From Streptomyces sp. PTY087I2 (GTDB lineage: Bacteria; Actinomycetota; Actinomycetes; Streptomycetales; Streptomycetaceae): a stretch of 64,000 nt of DNA. This document shows, piece by piece, positions 42,402-51,340 of the stretch. The notes beneath the pieces are model-generated. The model was given only the letters and a program-made list of their open reading frames with translations. It was not told the DNA's origin and ran no database searches. The stretch covers positions 1 through 64,000 of the forward strand of contig NZ_LZRD01000019.1 in NCBI RefSeq assembly GCF_001687325.1, given 5' to 3'. Positions within the stretch are counted from its first letter, which is position 1, and every line of letters starts with the position of its first letter. The position numbers were made by a program, and so were the translations under genes.

Positions 42402-43358
42402 ATGCCCGACCGGACCGCACTTCCCGCCCCCGTCACGGGCCCCGTGCCCGTGGCGGGCGCGGCCGCCCCCGTGCCTCCCGCCCCGGACGTCCGCGGCGGC
42501 GCCCCCGGCCGACGCGGCGCGCGGCGCCACCGATGGCCCGTCGTCGTCCCGTTCTTCGCGTTTCTCGCGGTGTGCTTCGGGCTGCCCGCCGGGACCATGG
42601 TGTACGGGGCGTTCACCGTCCTGGACCCGGAGAGCGGCGCGAGCCGTTTCTCCACCGAGAACGTCAGTGGTTCGCTCTCCGGGGCGTACGCCACCGGGCT
42701 GACCGGGAGCGTCGAACTCTCCCTGTTCACCGCCGTGTTGGCGACCGTCATCGGCACCCTGATCGCCCAGGCCGTCGTCAGCTCGCCGCGGCCCGCGCTG
42801 CGCGGGATCGTCGTCTCCGCGAGCGGGGTCCTCGCCAACTTCTCCGGTGCGCCGCTCGCCTTCGCGTTCATCGCGACGCTCGGTACGACCGGCACGGTCA
42901 CCCAGCTGTTCCACCTGGACCGGACCGGCTTCAGCCTCTACAGCTTCACCGGCCTGGTGCTGGCCTACCTCTACTTCATGGTGCCGCTGATGGTGGTGAC
43001 CGTGCTGCCCGCGCTCGACGGGCTGCGCTCCCAGTGGCAGGAGGCCGCCGCGTCCTGCGGGGCGACCCGCCGGCAGTACTGGCGCCACGTCGGCATCCCG
43101 GTGCTGACGCCGTCGCTGCTCGGCGGGGCGGTGCTGATGTTCGGTACGGCGTTCGCCTCGCACGCCACCGCCGCCGTGATGGTCGGCTCCTCGCAGCCGC
43201 TGATCACCATCCAGATCGCCAACGCCCTCAACGGCAACGTCCTGGTGGGCCAGGAGAACCTGGCCCTCGCGATGAGCCTCAACATGGTCGTGATCGCGCT
43301 GCTCGTGATGGCCGTACAGATCCCGTTGCAGCGCAGGAGTGCCCGATGGCTCGGATGA
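42402..43358 (+). CDS. ABC transporter permease 1
   Basis: A 318-residue inner-membrane permease. A Pro-rich N-terminal tail of about 45 residues precedes six hydrophobic segments. The cytoplasmic EAA loop is QEAAASCGATRRQYWRHVGIPVLTPSLLGG, which contacts the ATPase. It starts two bases after the binding-protein stop and overlaps permease 2 by 13 bases, so the operon is tightly coupled. Confidence 0.88.
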   Translation: MPDRTALPAPVTGPVPVAGAAAPVPPAPDVRGGAPGRRGARRHRWPVVVPFFAFLAVCFGLPAGTMVYGAFTVLDPESGASRFSTENVSGSLSGAYATGLTGSVELSLFTAVLATVIGTLIAQAVVSSPRPALRGIVVSASGVLANFSGAPLAFAFIATLGTTGTVTQLFHLDRTGFSLYSFTGLVLAYLYFMVPLMVVTVLPALDGLRSQWQEAAASCGATRRQYWRHVGIPVLTPSLLGGAVLMFGTAFASHATAAVMVGSSQPLITIQIANALNGNVLVGQENLALAMSLNMVVIALLVMAVQIPLQRRSARWLG

Positions 43359-44200
43359 AGTTCACCTCGCGGGCCGTCGTCCTGCCGCTGGCCGCGCTGT
43401 ATTTCCTGGTCCCCGTCGGCGCCTCCATCTGGTTCAGCGTCAACGAGGTCGAGGGCATCAGCTTCGACGCGTACACCCAGGGGCTCGGCACCGAGGGGCT
43501 GACCACCAGCCTGATGCTCTCGGTGCGCCTGGGGCTCGCCACCATCGTCTGCGGGCTGCTGCTGATGGTGCCGACCCTGGTCGCGGTCGCGCTCTATCTG
43601 CCGGGGCTGCGCCGGACCGTCGAGATCCTGTGCATGATGCCGCTGGTCGTCCCGCCGATCGCGCTGGTCGCGGGCGTCACGACGGTGCTGTCCTGGGAAC
43701 AGGACCTGGCCGACACGCCCCTCTACATGACCTTCCAGATGCTGCGGGACGAGAACTTCCCGCTGGTCCTCGTGCTCGTCTACACGGTCATGTCCCTGCC
43801 GTTCCTGTACCGCTCGCTGGACGCCGGGCTGCGCGCCGTCGATCTGCGCATCCTCGTCGAGGCCGCCCGCAGCCTGGGCGCGTCCCGGCTCCAGACCCTG
43901 TGGCAGGTGATCGTGCCGAACCTGCGGACCGCCGTGGTGGGCGGCGCGGTCCTCAGCCTGGCCATGGTGCTCGGCGAGTACACCGTCGCCTCCGTGCTCT
44001 CCTACCGCCCGTTCTCCGTCTGGATGGTGGAGATCAAGGACTCCGAGGCGCAGCTCTCGGTGGCGGCCGCGATGCTGAGCCTGCTGATCACCTGGGGGCT
44101 GCTGCTCCTGCTCACCACCCTGGCGGGCGGCCGTCGCCGCCGTACGCCCCTGGAATCCGGCCGCGAGGACCGCGACAACCGAAGGAAGACCGTGTCATGA
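43346..44200 (+). CDS. ABC transporter permease 2
   Basis: A 284-residue permease with six transmembrane segments. Its EAA-type loop is VEAARSLGASRLQTLWQVIVPNLRTAVVGG. With permease 1 it would form a heterodimeric channel. It overlaps the previous gene by 13 bases and the ATPase gene by four (ATGA). The C-terminus is short and basic. Confidence 0.88.
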   Translation: MARMKFTSRAVVLPLAALYFLVPVGASIWFSVNEVEGISFDAYTQGLGTEGLTTSLMLSVRLGLATIVCGLLLMVPTLVAVALYLPGLRRTVEILCMMPLVVPPIALVAGVTTVLSWEQDLADTPLYMTFQMLRDENFPLVLVLVYTVMSLPFLYRSLDAGLRAVDLRILVEAARSLGASRLQTLWQVIVPNLRTAVVGGAVLSLAMVLGEYTVASVLSYRPFSVWMVEIKDSEAQLSVAAAMLSLLITWGLLLLLTTLAGGRRRRTPLESGREDRDNRRKTVS

Positions 44201-45258
44201 CCGTCCCCGTGCATCTCAAGCAACTGCGCCGGAAGTTCGGCTCCACGGTCGCGCTCGACGGCCTCGACCTGGACATCGCCGCGGGCGAGATGGTCGCCCT
44301 GCTCGGCCCGTCCGGCTGCGGCAAGACCACCGCGCTGCGTATCGTCGCGGGCTTCGAGACGGCCGACGGCGGCGAACTGCTGATGGACGGCGAGGACGTC
44401 ACCTCCGTCCCTGCCAACCGGCGGGACATCGGCATGGTCTTCCAGTCGTACAGCCTGTTCCCGAACATGACGGCCGCCGAGAACATCGCGTACGGCCTGC
44501 GGGTACGGGGCCGGGCCGCCGCCGAACGCAGGGCGCGGGCAGGGGAGTTGCTGGAGCTGGTCGGCCTGCCCGGTCGCGACGGCCACTACCCGCACCAGCT
44601 CTCCGGCGGCCAGCAGCAGCGCGTCGCCCTCGCTCGCGCCCTGGCGATCCGCCCCAGGGTGCTGCTCCTGGACGAGCCGCTCTCCGCCCTGGACGCGAAG
44701 GTGCGGCTCAGCCTGCGCGAGGAGATCCGGCGCATCCAACTGGACCTGGGCATCACCACGGTGTTCGTCACCCATGACCAGGAGGAGGCGCTGTCGATGG
44801 CGGACCGCGTCGCCGTGATGAAGGACGGGCGGCTCGAACAGTGCGCCGCGCCGGGGGAGTTGTACGACCGCCCGGCCACGCCGTTCGTCGCCGAGTTCGT
44901 CGGCACCATGAACCGGCTGCCGGGCACCGTCCGGGACGGCGGGGTCGTCGAGCTGTTCGGGCGGCGGCTGCCCATCCACGGCGAGCGGCCCGCCGCCGGC
45001 GCCGAGGTCGACGTACTGCTGCGCCCGGAGGGGCTGGCGGTGGGCGCCGCCGACGACGGGGCGGGCACCCCGGCGACCGTACGGGTGGCGACCTTCCTCG
45101 GGCCCACCACCCGGCTGCATCTCACCACGGACGGCGGGGCGGAGTGCAAGGCGGACCTGCCCAGCTGGGAGGCGACCGCGCTGACCCCGGGGGCGCGCTG
45201 CACGATCACCCCGCACGACCACCCCGTGCTCGTCGCGGCGGCGCCTGCGGAGAGGTGA
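44197..45258 (+). CDS. ABC transporter ATP-binding protein
   Basis: A 353-residue ATPase of the PotA/FbpC-like importer class. Walker A is GPSGCGKTTALR, Q-loop VFQSYSLFPN, signature LSGGQQQRVALARAL, Walker B VLLLDEPLSALD, and H-loop VTHDQEEALS. A C-terminal TOBE-type domain (residues about 285-353) follows. It energises the importer formed with the three preceding genes. It is convergent with the SDR gene seven bases away. Confidence 0.92.
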   Translation: MTVPVHLKQLRRKFGSTVALDGLDLDIAAGEMVALLGPSGCGKTTALRIVAGFETADGGELLMDGEDVTSVPANRRDIGMVFQSYSLFPNMTAAENIAYGLRVRGRAAAERRARAGELLELVGLPGRDGHYPHQLSGGQQQRVALARALAIRPRVLLLDEPLSALDAKVRLSLREEIRRIQLDLGITTVFVTHDQEEALSMADRVAVMKDGRLEQCAAPGELYDRPATPFVAEFVGTMNRLPGTVRDGGVVELFGRRLPIHGERPAAGAEVDVLLRPEGLAVGAADDGAGTPATVRVATFLGPTTRLHLTTDGGAECKADLPSWEATALTPGARCTITPHDHPVLVAAAPAER

Positions 45259-45265
45259 CGTAGGG

Positions 45266-46024
45266 TCAGAGCGTGCGGTGGACCTTCGTGTTGGAGGCCT
45301 GGGCGCGCGGGCGGACCACCAGGAGGTCGATGTTGACGTGGCTGGGCCGGGTGACGGCCCAGCCGATCGTGTCGGCCACGTCCTCGGCGGTCAGCGGGGC
45401 GTCGACGCCCGCGTAGACCTTGGCCGCCTTCTCGGTGTCGCCGCGGAAGCGCGTGGTGGCGAACTCCTCGGTCCTGACCATGCCGGGGGCCACCTCGATG
45501 ACGCGGACCGGGGTGCCGACGATCTCCAGGCGCAGGGTCTCGGCCAGGACGTGCTCGCCGTGCTTGGCCGCGACGTAACCGCCGCCGCCCTCGTACGAGG
45601 AGAGCGCCGCGGTCGAGGAGAGGATCACAATGGTGCCGTCGCCGCTCGCGGTGAGGGCGGGCAGCAGGGCCTGGGTGACGTTGAGCGTGCCGATCACGTT
45701 CGTCTCGTACATCTGACGCCAGTCGGCGGGGTCGCCGGTCGCCACCGGGTCGGCCCCGAGCGCCCCGCCCGCGTTGTTGACGAGGACGGCGAGGGAGCGG
45801 AACGCGGTGGCGAACTCGTCGACCGCCGCCCGGTCGGTGACGTCCAGCGCGTACGCCGTCGCCTGGTGGCCCGCCTCGGTCAGCTCGGCCGCCAGCGCCT
45901 CGATGCGGTCCTTGCGGCGGGCGGTCAGCACGACCCGGAAGCCTTCGGCGGCCAGCGTACGGGCGGTCGCGGCGCCGATGCCGCTGCTCGCGCCGGTGAC
46001 GACGGCGATGGGGGTGGCGGCCAT
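45266..46024 (-). CDS. Short-chain dehydrogenase/reductase
   Basis: A 252-residue classical SDR with the cofactor loop VVTGASSGIGAA, NNAG, catalytic Ser in VILSSTAALSS and YVAAKHGEH (YxxxK). Arg residues after strand 2 (LTARRKDR) suggest an NADP(H) preference. It resembles clavulanate-dehydrogenase or serine-dehydrogenase-like YdfG-type enzymes; the substrate is unknown. ATG 46024 has GAGGAG upstream. Confidence 0.88.
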   Translation of the reverse strand: MAATPIAVVTGASSGIGAATARTLAAEGFRVVLTARRKDRIEALAAELTEAGHQATAYALDVTDRAAVDEFATAFRSLAVLVNNAGGALGADPVATGDPADWRQMYETNVIGTLNVTQALLPALTASGDGTIVILSSTAALSSYEGGGGYVAAKHGEHVLAETLRLEIVGTPVRVIEVAPGMVRTEEFATTRFRGDTEKAAKVYAGVDAPLTAEDVADTIGWAVTRPSHVNIDLLVVRPRAQASNTKVHRTL

Positions 46025-46170
46025 GGCGAATCTCTCCTCGGGCTGCTGGTGCGTACTGCTGATGTGGACTGCTGATCGGGTACGGGCCAAGGATAGGCAG
46101 GCGTCGCGGAGCGACCCGTGCGCGGGCGCACCCGCCCGGCGCACCCGTCCGGCGCACACGGTGCGTGCCA

Positions 46171-46905
46171 CTACGCCGGGGTGCCGCCGAACTCGCGGAC
46201 CGCCTCGGACACGATCGTCTCCAGGTGGCCGTGGTGGGCGCCGCGCCAGTACACCCGGGAGCACTCCGTGCACTGGGCGAACACGTCGTACGCCTCCTGC
46301 GTGCCGTGCTCCAGCAGCCCGCTCACGGAGTCCTTGGCGGCCCCGGCCAGGACCCCGTTGCACGCGGTGCAGCGGGACCACGGGTCCAGGACCGGAGCGA
46401 AGCGGCCGAGGACGTCGCGCAGCTGCTCCTTGGGGCGGTCGCTGTAGACGTACGCCCCCGCCCAGATCTCGCGGCGGCGCAGCAGCCCGCGGTCCCGGGA
46501 GAGCAGGACGCGCCGCTCGCGCGCGGAGAGGGCGGCCAGGGCGGGGTCGCCGATGTCCTCGCTCTCGTACGCGGCGTCGACGCCCAGGAGCCGCAGCCGG
46601 CGGGCCAGCGTGCCGAGATGGACGTCGAGGAGGAAACGCAGGGGTGCGCCGGGGACCCGCTGGGGGCGTTCCACGGCGCGTACGTCGACGTGTTCGCCGG
46701 GGCCCGGGACATGCGAGCGGGCCACCGGGGCGCCGTTCACCAGCAGCGTTCCGGCCTCGGTGAGCGGGACGCCGAGGGACTCGATGACATGGCCGAGGGT
46801 CGATGCGCCGTCGGTGACGAGCGGCGTGGGCCCGCCGCGGCGGTCGTGCGGGACGAAGAGCCGCAGCTCAGGGGCTACTTCGAGGGTGATCTCGGGTCCG
46901 TTCAC
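46171..46905 (-). CDS. Mut7-C RNase domain protein with ubiquitin-like N-terminus
   Basis: 244 residues. The N-terminal roughly 80 residues are a ThiS/ubiquitin-like Mut7-C partner domain (ITLEVAPELRLFVPHDRR...HVIESLGVPLTEAG). The C-terminal Mut7-C domain is PIN-like (RFLLDVHLGTLARRLRLLGVDAAY, VLLSRDRGLLRR) with a zinc ribbon of two Cys pairs (RCTACNGVL, QCTECSRVYW). The family is predicted to be an RNase; the biological target is unknown. Confidence 0.88.
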   Translation of the reverse strand: MNGPEITLEVAPELRLFVPHDRRGGPTPLVTDGASTLGHVIESLGVPLTEAGTLLVNGAPVARSHVPGPGEHVDVRAVERPQRVPGAPLRFLLDVHLGTLARRLRLLGVDAAYESEDIGDPALAALSARERRVLLSRDRGLLRRREIWAGAYVYSDRPKEQLRDVLGRFAPVLDPWSRCTACNGVLAGAAKDSVSGLLEHGTQEAYDVFAQCTECSRVYWRGAHHGHLETIVSEAVREFGGTPA

Positions 46906-46980
46906 CCGGTCAGGATGCCACCGGGACGGGACGGCCTGCCAGGTATGTGGCGGGGCGCGCGGGTGCGCGTCCTCGCCGGT

Positions 46981-47808
46981 TCAGCGCGGTGCGAACGCCG
47001 TCGGGGGTACGCCCACCGTCGCGGTGAAGTCCCGCACCAGATGGGCCTGGTCGCTGTAGCCGAGGTCGGCGGCGAGCCGCGCCCAGTCGACCGCCGGGCC
47101 GGACTCGGCGGCCTCCAGCGCCTCGTGGATGCGGTAGCGGAGGATGACCCACTTGGGGCCGACGCCGACGTACGCCGAGAACAGCCGTTGCAGCGAGCGG
47201 GCGGAGAGGCCGGTGTCCCTGGCGAGCCCGTCGGCCCTTCGTACCGTACGGTCCGTACGCACCCGGTCGACGGCGGCCATCGCGAGGGCCGCCCGGGGAT
47301 CGGGGCGCGGCTCCAGCGCCAGCAGGCAGGCGTCCAGCGCCGCGACCCGCGCGTCCTCGTCGTCCGGGCCGAGGACCGCGTCGACGGGCGGCGGTGGCCG
47401 CAGCGCCTCGGCGGCATCCGTCCGCAGCCCGGTCCAGGCGGAGACCGGGCGACCGGGGGCGAACGGCCGGAAGCCGCCGGGCCGGAACTGCACCCCGCAG
47501 ACCCGGCCGCGCCCGGCCAGTTTCCGGGTGAAGAGCCCGGGGTCCACGCCCGCCACCTCGGCGTACCCGGACCGCTCCCGGGGGCTGTCCCCGGCCTCGT
47601 ACCGCTGGAAGACCAGGTTCACCGACGGGTGCGGGACGACGTGGGCGGCGTACGGCTCGGCGAGGTCCCAGTCGATCAGCCAGTAGTGCTCCAGATACGG
47701 GCGCAGTGCGGCGGCGGGCTCGCGGCGACGGAAGCGGACGTGCGCGAAGAGGTCCGGGGCGTCGACGATGCCCCGGGTGTCGCGGCGCGGTCCGGCGGCC
47801 ATGACCAC
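46981..47808 (-). CDS. AraC-family transcriptional regulator
   Basis: 275 residues. The N-terminal DUF6597-like sensing domain (ALRPYLEHYWLIDWDLAEPY, VVPHPSVNLVFQR, GVQFRPGGFRPF) is followed by an AraC HTH pair (ARDTGLSARSLQRLFSAYVGVGPKW, LAADLGYSDQAHLVRDFTATVGVPP). Divergent from the TIGR03086-type gene 75 bases away, which it may control. Start GTG/ATG at 47808 or ATG 47802. Confidence 0.85.
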   Translation of the reverse strand: MVMAAGPRRDTRGIVDAPDLFAHVRFRRREPAAALRPYLEHYWLIDWDLAEPYAAHVVPHPSVNLVFQRYEAGDSPRERSGYAEVAGVDPGLFTRKLAGRGRVCGVQFRPGGFRPFAPGRPVSAWTGLRTDAAEALRPPPPVDAVLGPDDEDARVAALDACLLALEPRPDPRAALAMAAVDRVRTDRTVRRADGLARDTGLSARSLQRLFSAYVGVGPKWVILRYRIHEALEAAESGPAVDWARLAADLGYSDQAHLVRDFTATVGVPPTAFAPR

Positions 47809-47883
47809 GATTTTAGTGAGGGCTCAGGACGCCTGTCGTGTTTCTTCAAGACGCGGGCCGGGCGACCGATGCAGGGTGGGGGC

Positions 47884-48471
47884 ATGACTCAGACGATCGG
47901 TGAACTGCTGGAGACGGCCGCGGACCGGGCCCTGCCCGTGGTGCGGGGGATCGACGACGGGCAACTGGGCGGCCCCACGCCCTGCGCCGCGTACGACGTA
48001 CGGGCGCTGCTGAACCATCTGTTCCTGGTGGTCGTGAACTTCCAGGCCCTCGCGGCCCGCGAGGACGTGGACTTCACCCGGGAGCCGGACTTCGTGGCGG
48101 ACGGCGACTGGCGGGCCAGGTTCGGCGACGAGACGGCCCGGCTGGTGAAGGCGTGGAGCGTGCCGGGCGTCGAGGAGGGCACGACGGGGCAGATGGGGCT
48201 GCCGGCCCGGACGGTGGGGCTCATGGTGCTCGGCGATCTGACCGTGCACGCCTGGGACCTGGCGCGGTCGACGGGCGGGGACTTCGTGCCAGAGCGGAGC
48301 GTGCTGGACGAGGTGGGCCCGGGGCTGGCGGCGATGGCCCCGCAGGCGCGCGAGATGAAGGTGTTCGGCGAGCCGTTCCCGGTGCCGGAGAGCGCTACGG
48401 CTTTTGAACGGCTGCTGGCGGTGACGGGGCGCGATCCGGGGTGGACGCCGGGCGGGAGGGCCGGGGGCTGA
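47884..48471 (+). CDS. TIGR03086/maleylpyruvate isomerase-like mycothiol-dependent family protein
   Basis: A 195-residue DinB/MDMPI-like helical bundle. AAYDVRALLNHLFLVVVNFQAL and LVLGDLTVHAWDLARSTG carry the conserved His residues that bind metal in mycothiol-dependent isomerases. The reaction here is unknown; such proteins commonly handle electrophiles with mycothiol. It is the divergent partner of the AraC regulator. Its last 77 bases overlap, antisense, the small membrane protein gene. Confidence 0.8.
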   Translation: MTQTIGELLETAADRALPVVRGIDDGQLGGPTPCAAYDVRALLNHLFLVVVNFQALAAREDVDFTREPDFVADGDWRARFGDETARLVKAWSVPGVEEGTTGQMGLPARTVGLMVLGDLTVHAWDLARSTGGDFVPERSVLDEVGPGLAAMAPQAREMKVFGEPFPVPESATAFERLLAVTGRDPGWTPGGRAGG

Positions 48472-48751
48472 GCTTGGTGGGCGGCGCGGCGGGCGTATCG
48501 GCGGGACCCGGAACGGCCGGAGCGGCCGGAGCGGCCGGGGCGTCGTAAAGAGAGCTGAGCGCGGCGTGCGCGTCGTTGACGATCTCCTCGGCCAGGAGCA
48601 GCATCTCCTGCTCCGCCAGCCGGGCCGCCCGATGGGTGTACGGGGACGGCGGCGCCGGATGCCTGCGGCGCCACCAGCAGTCGCAGGCGGCGTAGATGCC
48701 GCCGCCGAAGACGAGCACGGGGATGGACAGGGCCAGCAGAACGTCGCCCAC
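48395..48751 (-). CDS. Small single-span membrane protein, unknown function
   Basis: 118 residues. One N-terminal transmembrane helix (MGDVLLALSIPVLVFGGGIYAA) is followed by a basic WWRRRHP stretch, a short amphipathic helix (AARLAEQEMLLLAEEIVNDAHAALSSLY) and a Pro/Ala-rich tail. GTG 48751 has a strong GAGGAGG upstream. The tail overlaps the 3' end of the convergent gene. No family recognised. Confidence 0.6.
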   Translation of the reverse strand: MGDVLLALSIPVLVFGGGIYAACDCWWRRRHPAPPSPYTHRAARLAEQEMLLLAEEIVNDAHAALSSLYDAPAAPAAPAVPGPADTPAAPPTKLSPRPSRPASTPDRAPSPPAAVQKP

Positions 48752-48902
48752 GGCGGACCTCCTCGACGGATCGGTGTCCTGTCCATCGGCGTGCCGGGCG
48801 GGTCGGCTGAAGACCTGCCGTCGGCCAAAAATCCATAAGCCCTGGCTGGATTCTGACCGGATGTGTGCGCGTGGGTGCGCCTGTTTGAGCGCTTCGCCTG
48901 TG

Positions 48903-48949
48903 TGAACGCAACGGCTGTTGAACGCAACCGCTGTTTGAACGCAGCGCTT
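48903..48949. repeat. Three imperfect 16-bp direct repeats
   Basis: tgaacgcaacggctgt (48903), tgaacgcaaccgctgt (48919) and tgaacgcagcgctt (48936) follow each other in the 220-base gap between the TetR stop and the small membrane protein start. A role as protein binding sites is possible. Confidence 0.6.
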
Positions 48950-48971
48950 CGACCGGCCGTGCGGCCGGACG

Positions 48972-49535
48972 TCACTCCTCCTTCGGCAGGGCGGTGGCCA
49001 GCGCTCGCAGTCCGGCCAGCACCTCGTCGGCGGTGGGCGCGGACTCCGGGTCGGTGAGGTGCTGCATCATCAGACCGCTGACGAGGGCGAGTTGCACCGA
49101 TCCGACGGTGCGGACCGTCTCCTCGGAGAGCTCCTCCTCGGCGGTCCCGGTGACCTCGCGCGCCATCCCGCTGCGCCCCTGCCGCAGTCCGGCGGCCACC
49201 TGCTCCCGCAGCTCCGGGTCGCGTTGAGCCCGCAGGACGGTCTCCAGATTGGCGAGCCAGAACGTCCTGTTGACGGAGAAGGCCTCGATCAGACGGCTCC
49301 AGAGGGCGTCGAGGCCGGTGCCGTCGCCGGACGACGGCCCGAAGGCTTGCTCCCCCGAGTCGAGTGCCTCGAAGAGCGCCTGGTTGAGCAGCGCCTCCTT
49401 CGAACCGAAGTGATAGCCGATCGCGGCCATGCTGACGCCCGCCGCCGAGGCCAGGTCGCGGACGGTCGTGCGCTCGTAGCCCTTGGCGAAGAGGCACTCC
49501 CGCGCGGCCTCCAGCAGCTTCTCCCGGTTTCCCAT
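48972..49535 (-). CDS. TetR-family transcriptional repressor
   Basis: 187 residues. The N-terminal HTH (EAARECLFAKGYERTTVRDLASAAGVSMAAIGYHFGSKEAL) is canonical. The C-terminal ligand domain is helical and variable. Divergent from the carboxylesterase gene; the 154-base gap contains a regular array of direct repeats that are likely operators. It may therefore regulate itself and the esterase. Confidence 0.88.
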   Translation of the reverse strand: MGNREKLLEAARECLFAKGYERTTVRDLASAAGVSMAAIGYHFGSKEALLNQALFEALDSGEQAFGPSSGDGTGLDALWSRLIEAFSVNRTFWLANLETVLRAQRDPELREQVAAGLRQGRSGMAREVTGTAEEELSEETVRTVGSVQLALVSGLMMQHLTDPESAPTADEVLAGLRALATALPKEE

Positions 49536-49570
49536 GGAGCGGACCCTAGCAACGTCCTGCACGTACGCGC

Positions 49571-49619
49571 CAGACGAACGCATCAGGCAAATGCTTAAGG
49601 CAAATGATTCAGGCGAACG
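49571..49619. promoter_or_regulatory. Four 10-bp direct repeats at 13-bp spacing (putative TetR operators)
   Basis: cagacgaacg, caggcaaatg, aaggcaaatg and caggcgaacg begin at 49571, 49584, 49597 and 49610, each separated by three bases. The array lies between divergent TetR and esterase genes, where operators are expected. TetR sites are usually palindromic, so a purely direct array is unusual. Confidence 0.55.
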
Positions 49620-49689
49620 TCTTGCGCAGATGCCCAAATCCTGAATACGGTTCCGAGCGTCGAAGACCGCACCGACCCCGGGAGCCCGG

Positions 49690-51291
49690 ATGACCATCGA
49701 CATGTCCCGCCTCGCCGCCCTCACGACGGCCACTGTTTCCGCCGCGCTGGCCGTCACCCTGGTCGCGGCCGGCCCCGCCCCTGCGCAACCCGGTGACCGG
49801 GGGGCCCTGCCCACGCGGGTGACGACGGCGGAAGGCCCGGTCCAGGGCGTGGCCGCCGGTGCCGTGCGTACGTTCCAGGGCATCCCCTACGCGGCTCCGC
49901 CGACCGGGGAGCGCCGGTGGAAGGAGCCGCGGCCGGTGCGTCCGTGGTCGTCGCCGCTGGACGCCCGGGCCCCGAGGAGCGCCTGCGCGCAGCCGGCCGA
50001 CCAGCCCATCTCGATCGAGGGCGGCGGCGACGAGGACTGCCTCCACCTCAACGTCACGACCCCGGCCGGGCGGACGACGGGACGGCTGCCGGTCATCGTC
50101 TGGATCCACGGCGGCAGCTTCACCTACGGCGACGGGGCCACCTACCGTGCGGCCGCGCTGGCCACCGCGCGGCAGGGGGCCGTGGTCGTGACGGTCAACT
50201 ACCGGCTCGGCGCGCTCGGTTTCCTCACCGCGCCCGGCCTGCGCGCACCCGCCAACCTCGGCCTCCTGGACCAGCAGGCCGCGCTGAAGTGGGTCAAGCG
50301 CAACGCCGGGGCCTTCGGCGGCGACCCCCGTAACGTCACGATCATGGGGCAGTCGGGCGGCGGCTACAGCGTCTGCGCCCAGCTCGTGTCACCCGGCGCG
50401 CGCGGACTCTTCGACAAGGCGATCGTGCAGAGCGCGGGGTGCGTCGGCCCGGACGGCTCGTTCACCCGGGAGCAGGCGGAGGCCAACGGCCGCGCCGTCG
50501 CCGAAGCCGCGGGCTGCGACGATCCGCGCACCGTCGACTCCTGCCTGCGCCGCAGGTCCACCTCGGAGCTCATCGACGCGTCGGCGTCCGGTCACGACGG
50601 CTACCGGCCCGTGGTGGACGGCACGGTTCTGCCCGAGGCCCCGGCACGCGCGATCGCCGCCGGCCGGTTCGCCCGGGTGCCGGTGCTGCACGGCTCCACC
50701 CACGACGAGATGAGCGGACTGGCCGGGCTCGACGAGATCATGACCGGGACGCCGCTGACCCCGGAGGCGTACGCCGAGAAGATCACCGAGCGGTTCGGGA
50801 AGGACGCTCGCGCGGTCCTGGCGGAGTACCCCGTCTCGGACCACCCGGCCCCCGGGGCGGCGCTGTCGGCCGTGCTGACCGACTCGGAGTGGTCGACCGC
50901 GGCCCTCGACACCCAGCGCGCGCTGGCCCGCCACACCCGCGTCCACGCCTACGACTTCGCCGAGGCCGAGGCGCCGTACTTCAGGAACGTGCCGCGACCG
51001 GCGAGCTTCCCGCTCGGCACCGGCCACATGATCGACCTGGCCTACCTGTTCGAGAACGACCTCTTCGAGCCGCTCGACGCCGCGCAAACCGGACTGTCGG
51101 AGACGGTGACCGCCTATTGGGCGCAGTTCGCCGCCACGGGCCGGACGGGCGGGGGCGGTCTGCCCGCGTGGAAGCCGTTCACGGAACGCGACCCGTACGT
51201 GCAGCGACTCGCGTCCGGTGGCATCGGGCGGACCGACTTCGCGGCCGACCACCACTACGCCTTCTGGAAGGCGCTCGCTCCCTCGCGCTGA
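49690..51291 (+). CDS. Secreted type B carboxylesterase/lipase
   Basis: A 533-residue exported alpha/beta hydrolase. The signal peptide spans roughly 1-33 (LAALTTATVSAALAVTLVAAGPAPAQ). The type B signatures FQGIPYAAPPTGERRWKEP, EDCLHLNVTTPA and the nucleophile elbow IMGQSGGGYSVC are present, with the oxyanion loop VWIHGGSFTYG. The likely catalytic His is in the C-terminal part, GTGHMIDLAYLF. It hydrolyses carboxylic esters outside the cell; natural substrate unknown. Divergent from TetR. Confidence 0.9.
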   Translation: MTIDMSRLAALTTATVSAALAVTLVAAGPAPAQPGDRGALPTRVTTAEGPVQGVAAGAVRTFQGIPYAAPPTGERRWKEPRPVRPWSSPLDARAPRSACAQPADQPISIEGGGDEDCLHLNVTTPAGRTTGRLPVIVWIHGGSFTYGDGATYRAAALATARQGAVVVTVNYRLGALGFLTAPGLRAPANLGLLDQQAALKWVKRNAGAFGGDPRNVTIMGQSGGGYSVCAQLVSPGARGLFDKAIVQSAGCVGPDGSFTREQAEANGRAVAEAAGCDDPRTVDSCLRRRSTSELIDASASGHDGYRPVVDGTVLPEAPARAIAAGRFARVPVLHGSTHDEMSGLAGLDEIMTGTPLTPEAYAEKITERFGKDARAVLAEYPVSDHPAPGAALSAVLTDSEWSTAALDTQRALARHTRVHAYDFAEAEAPYFRNVPRPASFPLGTGHMIDLAYLFENDLFEPLDAAQTGLSETVTAYWAQFAATGRTGGGGLPAWKPFTERDPYVQRLASGGIGRTDFAADHHYAFWKALAPSR

Positions 51292-51340
51292 CCGCGCACT
51301 CCGGAGAGGGATCGGCGGGGGTTCGGCGGGGCGTTCCGGA

